From contig CM037472.1 of the NCBI GenBank assembly GCA_021014325.1, positions 21,189,063 to 21,253,062 on the forward strand: a DNA stretch of 64,000 bases, read 5' to 3'. This stretch comes from Plazaster borealis. Lineage: Eukaryota > Echinodermata > Asteroidea > Forcipulatida > Labidiasteridae. The notes beneath the pieces are model-generated. The model worked only from the letters and a program-made list of their open reading frames with translations, was not told the origin of the DNA and ran no database searches. Positions 42,601 to 56,800 of the stretch are shown piece by piece (position 1 is the first letter of the stretch; every line of letters starts with the position of its first letter). The translations under genes and the position numbers were made by a program.

Positions 42601-45600
42601 TTGACAAGAGCAGGACTTGAACCTGCGACCTCCGGATTAACATGCCGGTGCTCTACCAACTAAGCTGTCTAGCCCTAATGTTGGCAGTCTCCCTATTATA
42701 ATAATAATAAAAAGCATTTATATAGCGCCAAAATCCGCCTAAAAAGACGCTCAAGGCGCTTATAAAACATATATAAAGATATAAAACAAACCCAAAAATA
42801 TACCGAAACTACTAAACACTAAAATTACAACAAAAGGTATTAAAAAGAAGCGATAAAAAGGGGAGAGGTTTCCAGCAAATGCACCCTCAGCCAGATCCTC
42901 GGCATCTGGCCATAAAAAAAAATGATTTAAAAAATAACAGTGGTGAATGCACAAAGAACCAGTAATATACTGATTGCATGATGAAGCCAGGGTAATTATC
43001 TGAACAATGTCAATATCATTGTTCATAGGGATGCCAATCAGAAAGGCTTCTTTCATTATTATATTACTATCTCTCATTGCAAAGTAACTCTTGAAGGGTG
43101 GTCTAGTCTTTTATCTTATCGCTGATTACTTGACCATTCAACCGCCTAGGATTGAAGAGACGTGGAGGTTGTGGCAGAAGTTCATTGATGACTACACACG
43201 CTTTGATGACTGGTTGACGTGCAGTGAACGCATTGCCGCTAATCCACACACAACGAGTGCACCATTTGCTGTCGTCAAAGAAGAAATCAAGAAGTTTGAT
43301 GTAACTATTTTTATGCTCCATTTTTTTCTTCTTCATATTTAAAGGCATCGTACATGTTTGGTAATGACTCTGATAATTAATGGCAATAAAAACTTACTTG
43401 GTAAGAAGTACAGCAGCTTTGGATAGTTTAATGCATTTTGAGAAACTTTCACTTCAAAGTACTGCGGTTATGGAAAAAATATTACTTTTTATCCCCAAAA
43501 ATATTCGAATCTGAGAAGTGTTACGCGTAACACTTCTCAGAGTGTGTATTCCAATGCAGATTATGCTTCCTGCGTGGACATAACCGCTACAGTTTTTTGG
43601 CAATATCTCAAAAATGCTACCACCTTTTGAAATGAAATTGTTCACAGGTTAGTTTTATGGTATATATCTACAACTTTATAGGTTTGAAACAAACAATAGG
43701 CTCCAATTACCAAACGTGTACGATGCCTTTAATTACAAATATAAACTTATAAAAATGACAGCTGGATTGCTGGCTGTCTGTAAATATGTACACTCACTTT
43801 GTATAGACCATGTTTACTTGTGACATCATAATGTTTACAAAAGACCCACAGAGTCTGGATTTCTTGCAGGCACAATTTGTACACAGCCCAATGGAAGAAA
43901 CACATAAGTTTGAGCTTTTATGGAGGTTGCAATGGATTGCTGGATGTCTGCAAATATTTGTTTTTACATTGTTTATAGACTATGTAACCTGTGACATCAT
44001 ATTACAAAAGACCCACAGAGCCTGGACTTTTTGCAGGCACAATTTGTACAAAGCTCAAAGGAAGAAAACATATAATTTTAGATTTTATGGAGATTTCACT
44101 GTCTGATTTGTATCAACTTTTGATATGATGAAAGAGGGGCACATCTCAAAACTTGTTCAGCTGTTACTTTTTTGTAATTCTTGAATGGAAATTATTTAAT
44201 ATTGTATAAAATGTTAGATTTCCCATATGACCAGTGTAGTATCTTGCCTGCCAGGAAATGCCCTGGAATGTACAAGGACACTCTCTTTGTAAACAAAGGT
44301 TACCTGGTCTATAGGATATTTTATTGGTTACCAAATGTCAAACGTTCATAAAGTGCGGGGTTTAGTTTAATTTTGAAATTAGCCCTTGTTTTTTTCTTGT
44401 TTTCTTGGTGGCTTACAGGCTGAGTTGATGATTTATTGCCATTGTATAACTGAGTTGCAAATAAAGTGCCATTGTAAAATCTTAGTCATCGACTTTATTG
44501 AGATGAAATTTGTCATTGCGTTATTACAGGGATTCCAACGTAAAGTTCATGAAAACCTCGCCCAGCTTGAGGTCATCAATAAGCAGTACCGCCGCCTGGC
44601 TCGGGAGGGGCGCACGGACAACGCGCGCCAACTCAAGTTCATGGTCCATGAGGCCAACAGCCGATGGGACGAACTCGCTCGACGATGCGCCTCCATCTTG
44701 AGAAGGCTGAAGTACACGCTGGGACAGAAGGAAGAATTTGACGCTTGCAAAGAGAGCATGGTGATGTGGTTGACGGAGATGGACTTGCAGCTCACTAACG
44801 TGGAACACTTCTCAGAATCAGACATATCGGTCAAAATCAAACAAATGATGGTAAGTTGTCTTCATAGATGTAATAATTGCATCATGACTGCATCATGAAT
44901 TAACAATAATACTTTGGTTTTTACCATACACTGATGTGTGATAAGCACTGTATACTCAGTGCTTTTCGAGCCCTGTGGAAAAAAATCCACAGGCACAATA
45001 CCCATGTGGGATTCAAACCCATGATACCCCCCCCCCACAAGCTGTGTTGAAATATGTTAATATTGTCATTTTAAACAATAGCACTTTGCTCAAAATACCT
45101 GTATGTCAGACAAACGTCATTCTTAATTACCTTTGTCCGACCGTAATGTGTTCTTAAGTTATATTTTTAATATCAGGGGGTCGATGGTAACACTTTAACC
45201 CCAAAACGGTACTTGTGCTCAAATTGTTAATTAAACTCAATTTTGTTGACCTTTTAACAAGGTCACGTGACACCAGTCAGACCCAGGGGAACTTAAGAAT
45301 TGCCATTTCAGCACCACCCCACAACAGACAATGACTTGGTACCATCAAACCTTTTGTGCTTAAATTGTTAATGAAATGTCACCAGGCTCTCAGTCTACTA
45401 GCTCTTGCGCGATCACTGCATCGGCGTGCCGGAGTGCAGTAGTACAGTACGCGCTCGTACGTTAGTGAATTTTGACATGATGTCTGAGATCCGAGGAGTT
45501 AGCTTCTGTTGCATTAGTGCGAAGTGCTAGTCAACTCAACTCCATAAGTGAAGAAAGCACTTTTTGGTATGATGTCATGGTCATGGAGGTGTTGACTCTA

Positions 45601-48600
45601 GCACTGTTCTTTAGTTGTGTTGGGCGTTAGTCATGTACTTCTTATCCTGTTTTCAGGCCTGGAATTTCATCTTTGAGAGGGCAAGGCCTTTTTCATTTTG
45701 CAACAGGCACTTCCATTGGGAAATCTTGAAGTCTATGGGAAACTTTTGAAGGGGGCACTAAGGCACCAGGGCAATGGAGGCCATGGCCTTCATAGCCACT
45801 GTGCAATTCCAGGCCTGTGTTTTCTTTCTTTTATATAAAACTCTTATCGACTCCTGACCAAATTTTGGTAATGAATTAATGCTTTTACTAAGACAATGCA
45901 CACTATTTCCTGCAGGCATTCCAACGTGAGATTGAACTCAACCAGTCACGGCTAGAAGAGATCTCCGAGCACGCTCAGGTCTTGATGCAACGTTCAGACC
46001 CAAGCGACAGTGTAATTATACAGACCGAGATGGATGAGTTACATCGCTACTCGATGGAGGTGTTTGATCAGGTCGGACGCTTCCAGCGCAAGCTGGAGAG
46101 ATTATCCATAGCCCAGGTTGGTCTTTATGTTGTCATGGCAATACTCTCCTTCACCATCTAAGAAACGTTTGTTGTGTATAGGTAACGTGAATCTCGCAAC
46201 TTGAAAACCAAACATATGCGATTGGTTCATTAAGCCACTGGTTTTGAGTGAACATCTAAGACTCCATTTCATGGCTCTGCTTACTTGTAAGCGAAAAGTT
46301 GGCGCTTACGAAAGCAGAAAAATTTGTGCTTAATGAGGAAGGGAAATTACCAATTCAATTTTGTGATGTACTCATTTTCCAATAGATAGAGCCCTTATGT
46401 GAGTGGGGAAAAATTACAAGTCTCTAACCTCACATTAAAATGGTGTAAATTGCCATTGTATTCGATACCCTCCCAGTGCACAACTTGTCAACATCCAAAA
46501 CATCCAATAACATCATTCTGAGAAAAATGGGTCTCTTTATTTTTGTATGGGGATGTTTTGGTTCTGAAATGACTTTTTCAGAGTGAAATTTGAAACATGA
46601 CGTCATTGGATTTCAACAACTAATGGACCTTTACATTCCAAGGAGGAATTTGTTGTCAATCAAAAGGTCAAATTCAAGGCTGTTTTTATGAAATATTATC
46701 AAAAGTCAGGAAAGTCAAAAATATAGAGACCCATTTTTCTCAGAATGATGTCATCAGATGTTTTGGATGTTGACAAATTTTGCACTTGGAGGGTATCGAA
46801 TACAATGGCAATTTACACCATTTTAACGTGAGGTTAGAGACTTGTAATTTTTCCCCCACTCACATGAGGACTTTATATATTGGAAAATGAGTACATCACA
46901 AAAATTGGTCATTTCCCTTCCTCTTTAATGTAAGTGTATTTCACGGGTGAGCAACAAGTATTTTCTTGTGCATGTGTGTACTTCACGCTAACGCAGACAA
47001 TTTGCGCTTAGCCTGTAAGTGGAGAATTCTGCAGTAAGCAGAGCCACGACATCGGGCCCAGGAATGTCCAAGACAGATTAAGACCTGGAAGTGCTTAGTT
47101 GTTGCTTCTACACGCTGGTTTGTATTTCAGTTGGTAGATACATCCTACATGCAGCCAATATTTACCATTATTTGCCTCATCAGAGATGTATGCAGTGTAT
47201 GCAACGCTAATCATTGTATTGATCATGTACATGGTTTTATTGGGTCCAGTATATCTACTGAATTATGCAAATAAATGCATATTGAAAATTATTCCTCTAG
47301 GACCTTAAGACAATTAGTGTTTCTTGCCATGCATTAATGTCTTGCAAACAGTAAACAAAATTGCTAAAGTGATACCAGATTTTGTTTTCAGAAAAGAGAT
47401 TTAATACTAGATTTTTTCAGAAGAGATTTAATTGAAGCATCTTGGTCACTTTGTCTTTCTTTGTCTGCTGTCTTTTACTAATTTGTGACTTTGTTTTATT
47501 TGAAAAGTAAATGTGTATGTATAGAAAATTGCACTAAATTCTGGTAGATTTAGTGGTACATGTAGACTCTGAAATGTTTTGACTACCTTTTGTCGGATGC
47601 GATAACTTAACTTTGAGAAAATAACATCACAGTAGCATGTTTAAATATCGGCACGACTCCTTGCACAATCTTGATGATGCACTTGAAGTTACACTTTAAT
47701 GAAATAATATGTTATCTCATTTCTGTGAGCGTTGCACACTCACTCTGTCAAACTAACCCAAAACATTTGTCATCTTCTAAACATTCTACAGGAATTTTAT
47801 CGTTAGTCTCTGCAAGTTAGCAGATATAGAAAAAAATGTTGTTCAACTTTAGCTTGGATCAGTTATTAATCAGCAAACCAGTATAGAGTAGGGAAAGATT
47901 TCCCCCAAGGTATGAACGGACCATTCAGTAGCTGCAAGTTGTGTGTGGCTTTTTTTTAGACCAGTTCTCATCAGTTCACTTTCACAGGCAATTCCAAATA
48001 CCAGCTGACTGCATTGTACTAACTGGTTTGGATACACCTGCTTCTAGTTAGAATACAAGTTTGCTTGTTTGAAGTAGGTTTATTTTCATCAGACCTTTTT
48101 GAGTTTGGACGGAGGTTTTTTTCTCCTTTCATGAGGAGCCAATTTTGAGATTGTGTTCAGTTTCTCATTCATACTGTAACTATCATTTTGCTTCTGCACT
48201 AACACGTACTTGATGTTCACAGATGTCATGTTACATGAACTATGTGCGCTGTTGTTTATCGAGCTAAATCATTGAAAAATAGAGTAACAACGGCAAAGTT
48301 AGTGAATCAAGATTAGTTCCAGCCCTATTTGCCTACTATTCGTGCCTTCCGTCAGAAGAGGGCAGCGTTCTCCCTTAACAGTGGTCCGCTGGCCAAACGC
48401 TAGTAAGGCCGCATCCAAATTGGCTACGGCTATGGCTGTTGCTAAGGTGTTGCTATGGACATCCTATTCTTCAACACATGATGACGCAGAAATCTAGCCG
48501 TAGCCGTAGCTGTAGCTGCTAATTCGGACATGGCCTTATACATGAAGTGGAGAGAATTTTGACTTGTCTTCAATGATGACCAGACAAAATCCTTTCCAAA

Positions 48601-50790
48601 CGGTCCGGCTGGATAATTCAGTGTTGAACAGTTTCCCTAATATGAAAAATAGACTTGTGAAAGAGCAAGGTGGACTACTGAATCGGCAAGCTCACTGGTC
48701 CCGCTGGCTTTGACTGGCTGGTCACTGAAAAAAGTTAAGGACAAACTCTAGAGGGCAGTATTCATTCCTATAGTGAACACAGCTTTTTTTACATCTTAGT
48801 CCTGTAGCATTTTTTCTAGAATTTAAATCTGTAGGAAAAAAGAGAGGATAAGTTGTGCTGTGGAATGTCAAACTGTCTCTAAATATATGTCATGTCTGTC
48901 CTCGTTATCATCTACTGTAGGTTTAGTGCCTGTAATATGAATCTATTTTGACTTTAAAAACCTTCCTTATTATGTCATAAGGCATTTTTCACGCTCAGAA
49001 AAATCTCTCTGTGTTGGACATGGGTCCAAACGTTGACTGACCTTTTCACGCTACAACATTTCAATCCGGCACTTTGGAACTCCTATCCGTGTCGAAAACC
49101 AACCCTGCGGGTTTTTAACCCGTTTCGAATATTACACACGAAGCAAAAACGCTGATTTCAGGCAGGCAGTTTGAAAGCAGAGCAGATTTGAACCGTGTTG
49201 ACATTTTATTAAGTCAACATTGATTGGAACTAGGCCTAATTGGAACTGTGTAACTTTCTGGACGAAACATAGTTTGATACTGTTTTTATAGTTCAAAATA
49301 CAGCAGGGGGACTGAGCTTTGACTGTATACATGCAGGATGGTCAATGGCTTTGACAGGGTACCCTGAAATTTATTTTCTTAACAAGTTGAACAATCAACA
49401 TAAAATGAATGCTTTAACGTATAAATTGACCGAAGAAAGACTTTTCCTTATTTCATTTAGACTCTATGTACTACTGCCTTTCCTGCTCTGGGTGACGCCT
49501 TCCCTAAATTTGCTCTTTGCTTGTCTCTAAACTTTCCTTCCGATTTGCTTTTTTTTTTTTTTTCCAAAAAGGGATCTGATTCCTCCTGTATCCCATTTGA
49601 ATACCTCACTATCCCTAATAAGGTGAGTTCAAAGATCAAAGGTCGCAATGGTGCTGACCTCGCTGCTTCTGTATGGAACTAAATGCTGCTGACACTTTTT
49701 GTATATGCAACGCTTCAATGTATTGTAATTGTGGAGTAATATGTGGGTAGCAGAAGTCTGTACAAATCTTGTCCTGATCTTTTGTGATTTTCTTTTCTAA
49801 CGTGGAGACGCTTTTTTGTTTCAAGGATGGGATGTACTGCTGGTGATGGGCTTTGATATACCAAGGGCCAGATGATTGGGGTTGTTATTATTATCTGAAT
49901 TTTTTTTGGAAATGATTGCTACTACTTGTGAAGTATTTTAAACTGGTTGGGTAAATATTTCAGTTTTACAAGGCTCACTTTAAAAAAGTGTTTACCCTCT
50001 TAAAATATCAGCAAAACAAGTGGCCATATTTCTTTTGAACAACATCTCAAGACATGAACTGAAGCCTGAAGTACAGTAGGCAGCAACCAAAGGAACATTG
50101 CCCGAATTTCCAACTTCTCTTATTTATCAAATAAGTTGAACCATCAAGGAACTGTTTTGTATACAAAGTCAATACAAATGCATACCTGTTTGTGCTCCCT
50201 TTAATTAGCAGAAATGTTTAGGCCAGGTTTGTAGTTGCACCATGAAAATATCTGAAAGTAACTACATGCCTTGATAATTGAATGCTCACAGCATCTAAAG
50301 GGAAAAGTCAGAAAAAAATATATACCAGTTTTTTTTCTGGCTTACTGCCATGATTATTGTTATTTTTTGTTAATGCAGCAAATGCTGCACAAACAAGCTT
50401 GTGAATATGTTCATGTACGTTAATATCTGCAATGACTTGGAGATCAGTATTTGTACAGTCTGTTATTGCAGTTTTCAGTGATTATTTGGGGAGCGTAATT
50501 TTAAGCTCCAACTTGCCTATTTTCAAAAAGAGTGACCTTGTACATTCCAGGGCCTTTCTGGCAGGTGAAATACTGCACTGGTCATATGGGAAATTTGATA
50601 TTTTGTGTCATAATTTCCGCATAAACTCAATAGTTTTTGAAAATAACAACAGAACAAGTTTTGAGATGTGCCCCCTTTCTTCATATTAAAGGTTGATAAA
50701 AATCAGACAGTGCAATCTCCATAAAATGTAAGATGTCTTGGCTGTTTTCTTCCATTGAGCTGTGTGCAAATCATGCCTGCAAGAATTAAG

Positions 50791-50822
<32 letters not shown>

Positions 50823-53800
50823 TTCTGGTAATGAAACCAAGGATGCCTCACAAGTGAACTTAATCACTGTAGCTCGCAAGCCTGAGGAAACCTGTAAATA
50901 AGGGTGCTTGCAATGTGAACCAGAAACACCGGGGTTAAACCCCTACTCTTCCACGATAAGTGCTCTGTGGCTCTTTTGTAAACATGTGATGTCACAGGTT
51001 ACATGGTCTATGCAGGAATGTACCTCTCTGGTCCTTGCTCTATGATCCAAGGGGTGTTGTTGAAATAACAATGACCTGGTTCCAGTTCATGACATCCTCC
51101 TTGTAAACATTGAGGTTGACTTACAATTCAACTCAGTCTTGCAATTATTCATGGTTGACTGACCGCCTGATTGCGTTCCTTCACTCACAATAGAGCATGG
51201 GGGCAGTCTCTTTCTGTTGTTCAAACCAGGCTACATGCATGAAGTCAGTCAAGGGCATTGTTTGTGGGCAGTCAGTGTTTATCTTTGGTCTCCTTTTTTG
51301 TTGTTGTTAGCAAGTTTAAACTTGTTGCATTTTATGAGCCATAGTTCCTGCCAGTGATGCTGTAAATGTTGACGAGTGTGGATGTTTTTGAGTTTGTGTG
51401 GAGGAATTTGGAGAAGAATCTTCAGTTGGGATTAGTATTGGAAGTTAATAACGATGATTAAGAGATTATCAGCTAGGGAGATCACTTATCCCTATTGGAA
51501 ACTAGAACCTCTGGATGTTGTAAGTTGTAAATTAATTTGCCATTTGACATTCATTAATTCCACATACCATTGCTCTATGTACATACTGTACTTATGGAGG
51601 TGCCATACTAAACCGTGGACCCTTTGGTTGGACAGTGTATCTTTTAGTTAGGTAGAGCAGTACCAGAGCTACATGTATGTATTTAAGAAGTGTTTGTTGA
51701 TATATTTTGTTGTTGCTGTTGTTGTTTATGTTGATGGTTACAAGTTAGCAATCATGTATGATTCTACAGAAGAGCTTTCTGATCCAGTGGTGAGACAAAC
51801 CACATTACTGTCTGATCACTACCTCTTCTTCAAAGAGATTCATACACGATTGTCACCTGTAAACCATTTCCCACCTGTGTTGTGCAACTTGCAAACACTT
51901 CAAGGTTGACTTGAAGGTAGGGTCATAGATTGGCTTTTGTCAACGTAATGCTGATTTATAGGCCACACTATCAAGAAAGATTCAATAAAAGTCAACTGCG
52001 AAAGTGTCAGCTGAATACAGTGTTTACTTGCTGAAAAAAACAGCAGCAAAAATGTCACAGTATTTTCATTAAGAACATCGATTCCCTCCAAGTTTAGCAA
52101 TATGACAGTGGGTACCAACTGCATCTCTGGCTGTAGCATTCACAAACGGAAACCATGGAAATTTGAATCTCTAAATCTCGCCTTGAGTAAGTTATGGAGG
52201 TTCAAATTTGTCAACACCCTTTTTTAAATTTCTAATCAACGGGGGCATTTCAGATGAAATAATCTCGCAGAATGCTTACTACCAATGCCATCTGTATAAC
52301 AAGAAGGCTTTCGAATAGAAATTACACAATTTTGTTTCCGGTTGGACCAAAGTATGACCCTATCTTTAAGTTGTAATGGCAGACCTAAAGTGTTTTGTAT
52401 TGATGTTGACGTGACAGTGCAAATGTCATGTTTTGTGTCAATTTTTGTTTACAGATTTCTGCACAACCACTAGTATTTTGTTTTGTGTGAACAGTTGTTG
52501 TTGTTGATGTTGCTGTTATTAAACCTAGACTATTATTGTGTTCCATAAGATGAGTTTCATAATTAATTTGTAACCCTCTCAGCGTTAGACTAAAGCCCTT
52601 TTCACACGACAGCAATTTAACAAGGGTCCCTTGCTTAATTTTAGCATGGTTGCGAAATTGTACCAAATGTATCTTGTGTGAAAGAACAACAATGTTTATA
52701 CTGTCCATGAAGGACGGCAAATTTGAGAAAATTTCACTAGGGACCTTGGACAGTCCGAACATTGTTGTCCTTTCACACCAAGTGCAATTTTGTAATTTCA
52801 CAACCATGCTCAAATTAAGCAAGGGACCCTGCTAAATTGCTGTCGTGTGAAAAGCGCTTAAACAGATTACTTTCAGCTGCACTGTTTATCCACTTCACAG
52901 ATCCCTGTGCTATGCTCACTCACTAATACTGCAGTGCTTTCTAATCTGTCTTGCTTTCACTGTACTTTGTAATAATGTGTTATTGTGACTGTTGCTCCTT
53001 TTTAGACAGTACCTTCACTGCATGTTTCCCTTTTATTTGTGTTCCAAGAATCTTTTGCAACAGTTTGATAATTATCATTTATGTTGATGTAAGCGTTACA
53101 GATTAAAAATAATGATTGACTGTTTCTTGCTTTAAACTTGAGACAGTCCATTGATTGTTGATTGTGTCATTGACTGGAACATTTTCCAGCTGCAGTGGTA
53201 ATCGTGTTGAAAATATTGTTAGAATTTGTTTTAGCTTTTATGCGAATGTTTGGTAAATTGTTCAGTTGTATGAATATGGAGTAGTGAAAAAAAGGTGTGT
53301 TTTCCTTTTTTAACTTTATCCCTCTTTTTACTGTTTTCTAAAAGATTTGGTAAGAAAATTTATGTATTTTTGTATTTTCTAAAAACTGTAATGAGGTCTT
53401 GCGTGAAACATTATTTTGATTGATTTATTTTCTCATTCTGAAGCAGCAGTATGACACGGCAAGCACAGGGTCAGATGAAGACAGCCAAGAAGGCAGCTCA
53501 AGAGATATCAGTCCAGATCGAGACAGCCCATCCCACCTGAGCTCCCACCGATCCCTAGCAAGCAACAACAGTGCCCTCTCTGGCCACTCTCGGTCCAGCC
53601 GTGCCAGTCGAAGGGAACTAACCTCAGGGAGATCACGAGACACCTCTAGATCCTTGTCCCCTTCCCCAGCTCATGAGAACTATGCCTCAGGTAGAATCAC
53701 CCCAGCCAGTGCAGTCTCCCTTGACTGGGACATGTATGTATCCAACAATACCCAGCAGTTTTCTGAACCTCCTGTGGGGGAGGAGTCTGGTCGGTTTAAG

Positions 53801-56800
53801 GTGGAGAATCAACACGTGCAGCAGGCTCTGGATGATTGTATGATGAAAATAGAGGCCACTGAGAATGCTGTGAGATGTCGGACACCGACAGGACCAGAGA
53901 TTGAGGAAGAGAAAGAAGGATATGTGAGTACAACTTCTGTCAATTTTTAGTTTTGTTTTTGGTTGTTGTTTTTCTAAGACATCAGAGAAGACCTGGTCTA
54001 TACCCCCCCCCCCATAATCTAGCCCATTTGGGACCAATTTCAAACAGCTGCTTAAGCAGAAAATATTGCTAAACAGTTTGCTGCTAAGCAAAAATGAGCA
54101 TGATACCAGTCACAAATTGTACATTTACATGTGACATGATAATTTGCTTGGTAACCGTAGTCTAGTAAGAGCAATTTTTGTTATACTTGGCTACTCTTTG
54201 TGCTTATGCAGCTCTATTAAATTAGGGTCTGGTCTTCTAAGGTACGGTACCTATAATATGGAGATTACCTTTATTGGAAAAGATCTATATGACACTCTAG
54301 GCCTGATACTTCACGGAGGCAAAGCAGTTGCCTCCATGCCCCAAGGTCATTGCCTTGGTGCCCCTTGAAATTGACATTTGCCTCATAGAGGTGCCTTTTA
54401 CAAAGATTGCCTTGCCCTTCCAAAGAGGAAGTATCAGGTCTGATCCTTGAGTCACAACAAAGAATTCACTTCGCAAAGAATGATTTTTTAGTTCAAGTTC
54501 ACTTGATGACCAGATGCTGATTGGAATTGATTTTTTGTTGATTCAGGATTCACTTGTTGATGACTGCCGGCTCAGTGTGGACGTATTGAAGAGACTTGCA
54601 ATCAGAATGCCCCAAGAGGACCCACTACTTACTCAGCAAATTGCAGGTAAATTACTCTTTCTTTCTATGTGGGACGGTCCCATAAAGCCTTTTAAGGAAA
54701 CAAATTAAGAAGGTGTTGGACAGCGAAATTGAAAACATGCATAAGCATCAACTTTTACTCAAAACTTTGTTTAGAAGCAAAAGCATTTTCAAGCGAGGTA
54801 TAAAGGAAATGCATTCGATCTAGAGTGTTTGTCTCTTGTAACAAAAAAGAAAAGAAATACTTGCATTGATCTCCCGCCCTTGAGTCATGACACTGTTTCA
54901 TGAAGTGTCCAACCTCAAAATATATATCTAGCTCAACGAGGGTTTTTTCCTGAAGCAAAATTAGTACGACATTGAAAACATTAAATGTAACACAGAACTT
55001 TTTTAGAGAAAGTTATAAAAACTTCTGTCCCGAGAAGCTTTATGGGTTTGTCCCAGGCCGATCATTGGGCGTTTGTTGTAATTGACTCGGTCATTTTAAA
55101 GTCCAGTAGTCGTGGTCCATAGAGTTACATATAAGAAATTACCAGTAATGAAATCCTTCTCTCTCTGATTACCAGCTCTCTTGAATCGTTGGGAGGTTCT
55201 TCAGGGTGACATCATGGATAAAGATGCACATCTCAACCAGAACTACAAACAATGGCATCAATTCAGACTAGACCTGAACAATCTGAACACTTGGCTTGAT
55301 GAAGCTGAGGTACTCCTCGGTACACAGGAGGCCAATGCACCCGATGGAAATCTGGAAGGAATGATTAGGAGACACAGGGTAGGTACAGTATTTGTGTATA
55401 TTGACCCCTTGCAGATGCCGCCATTGCTGAGGTCAAACAATGGTAGCTAGCCGGTGTGTACGCGCCACGCACATCTATCAGCCAGTGAGAGGTCTTTCAC
55501 TGACCTCGTTGAGGGCGCTGTTTGAGCTCGTGACTTCATATGCAAGGGTTCTATTGTGTTCTTTACTTTGGTTAGATACAAGGGTGTTCAAAGTGCAGCA
55601 GTATGAACTGCCTGTCACCAGCTCCCTCGTGTCATTCAATGTATGTCTGTCCAGTCAGAGATTACAATGATGATGATGTATGTAGTCAGTGGGCCTTTCC
55701 TTAAAACTCAGTCAATTTAAAGCCCAGTACGGCCCTTCCATATTTTTAAATATAAGATCATTTCTGGGTAAATTTAGGGCGCTTTTTCCATTTCAAAGTT
55801 TCAAAGGCGTACTATGTATGGTTTTGAATATAACATGTCCTATCTCCACCTCTGTTTACACTTTCGTCCCGTTTTTATGGCAAAACAGCTTATTTCTATA
55901 CTTGCTTTTGCTCAAAATGTAATTTTTTGAGCTAGGCTGTTGTGCCACGAAAGGGCTGAGTAGTGGTGGTCCATAGAGTTATATATAAGAACTAGAGGGC
56001 GTACAAAACCATAGGACAAGGTCTGACAGGAAGCATTTCTGCCCATTGAGACAATATTGCTGACCCATCATATTACACTGGTCACTCATCAGTTTACACA
56101 GCAAACATTATCTAAGTGGACATTTGTACGCAATCTACCCACAGGGATCCCTGCCCAAGGCGAATTAGCGCAGTTATGTACAGGACATAGAGAGGGCTCC
56201 CTCTAGTTCTATTATATAACTCCATGCGTTGGTCACACAAACTTAACCAACCCCATAACAAGGTTGCCAACAAGGCTTCAACACTGCTCTTCTTCAAAGT
56301 GCTATTTTCCACGGGAAAGGATACAAATATTTGTAGCGGCAGATATATTTTATCTATCAGAATATGATTCAAAATAGCTATCACCCCATCAAGAGGATCT
56401 TTTCAAATGTTGCAGCATCAAACATTCTTAGCTTAGTATCTATACTATTTCAAATTCCTGATTATAAAGGAGTTTTTCCTATGAAATATTACATCAAAGT
56501 TTTTACCAGGCATGTAACTTCTCAATTCATCAGCTGATTTCCGCTATTTTTTCTTCTGTGTTTTGTGCCATAGGAAACTGAAGAGCACTGCACATATTTG
56601 TGTGCAAGGCCAGTTTTCTCTTTTTTAGGCAATAAAATTTTTCAATGTTCAGTGCTTAATACACATCAGTGGAAGGGTAAAATTAAATTATATTCTTTAT
56701 CCCTGATGCATGTTTGACTTATGTACTGGATTACACTTTTTTTATGACATGTTTTACAATTCTTGTTATTCAGGAGTTCATACTAGGCCTGAACGCACGC

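Larger units (their letters stand above)
46117..53446 (+). other. SYNE1: Intron 22, 7.3 kb
   Basis: Contains a candidate 51-nt exon and the repeats listed inside it. 47063-48400, 48540-49540 and 51020-52590 are AT-rich with no supported gene. The position separates the conserved spectrin rod from the Ser-rich linker, where vertebrate nesprins show heavy alternative splicing. Confidence 0.75.

Noticed and set aside
51673..51916. Open frame with a hydrophobic start and a GTAGGG donor-like end, as an alternative exon
   Set aside because: From the only plausible acceptor (51769) the needed frame meets TGA, and the hydrophobic part is just T/G-rich sequence.
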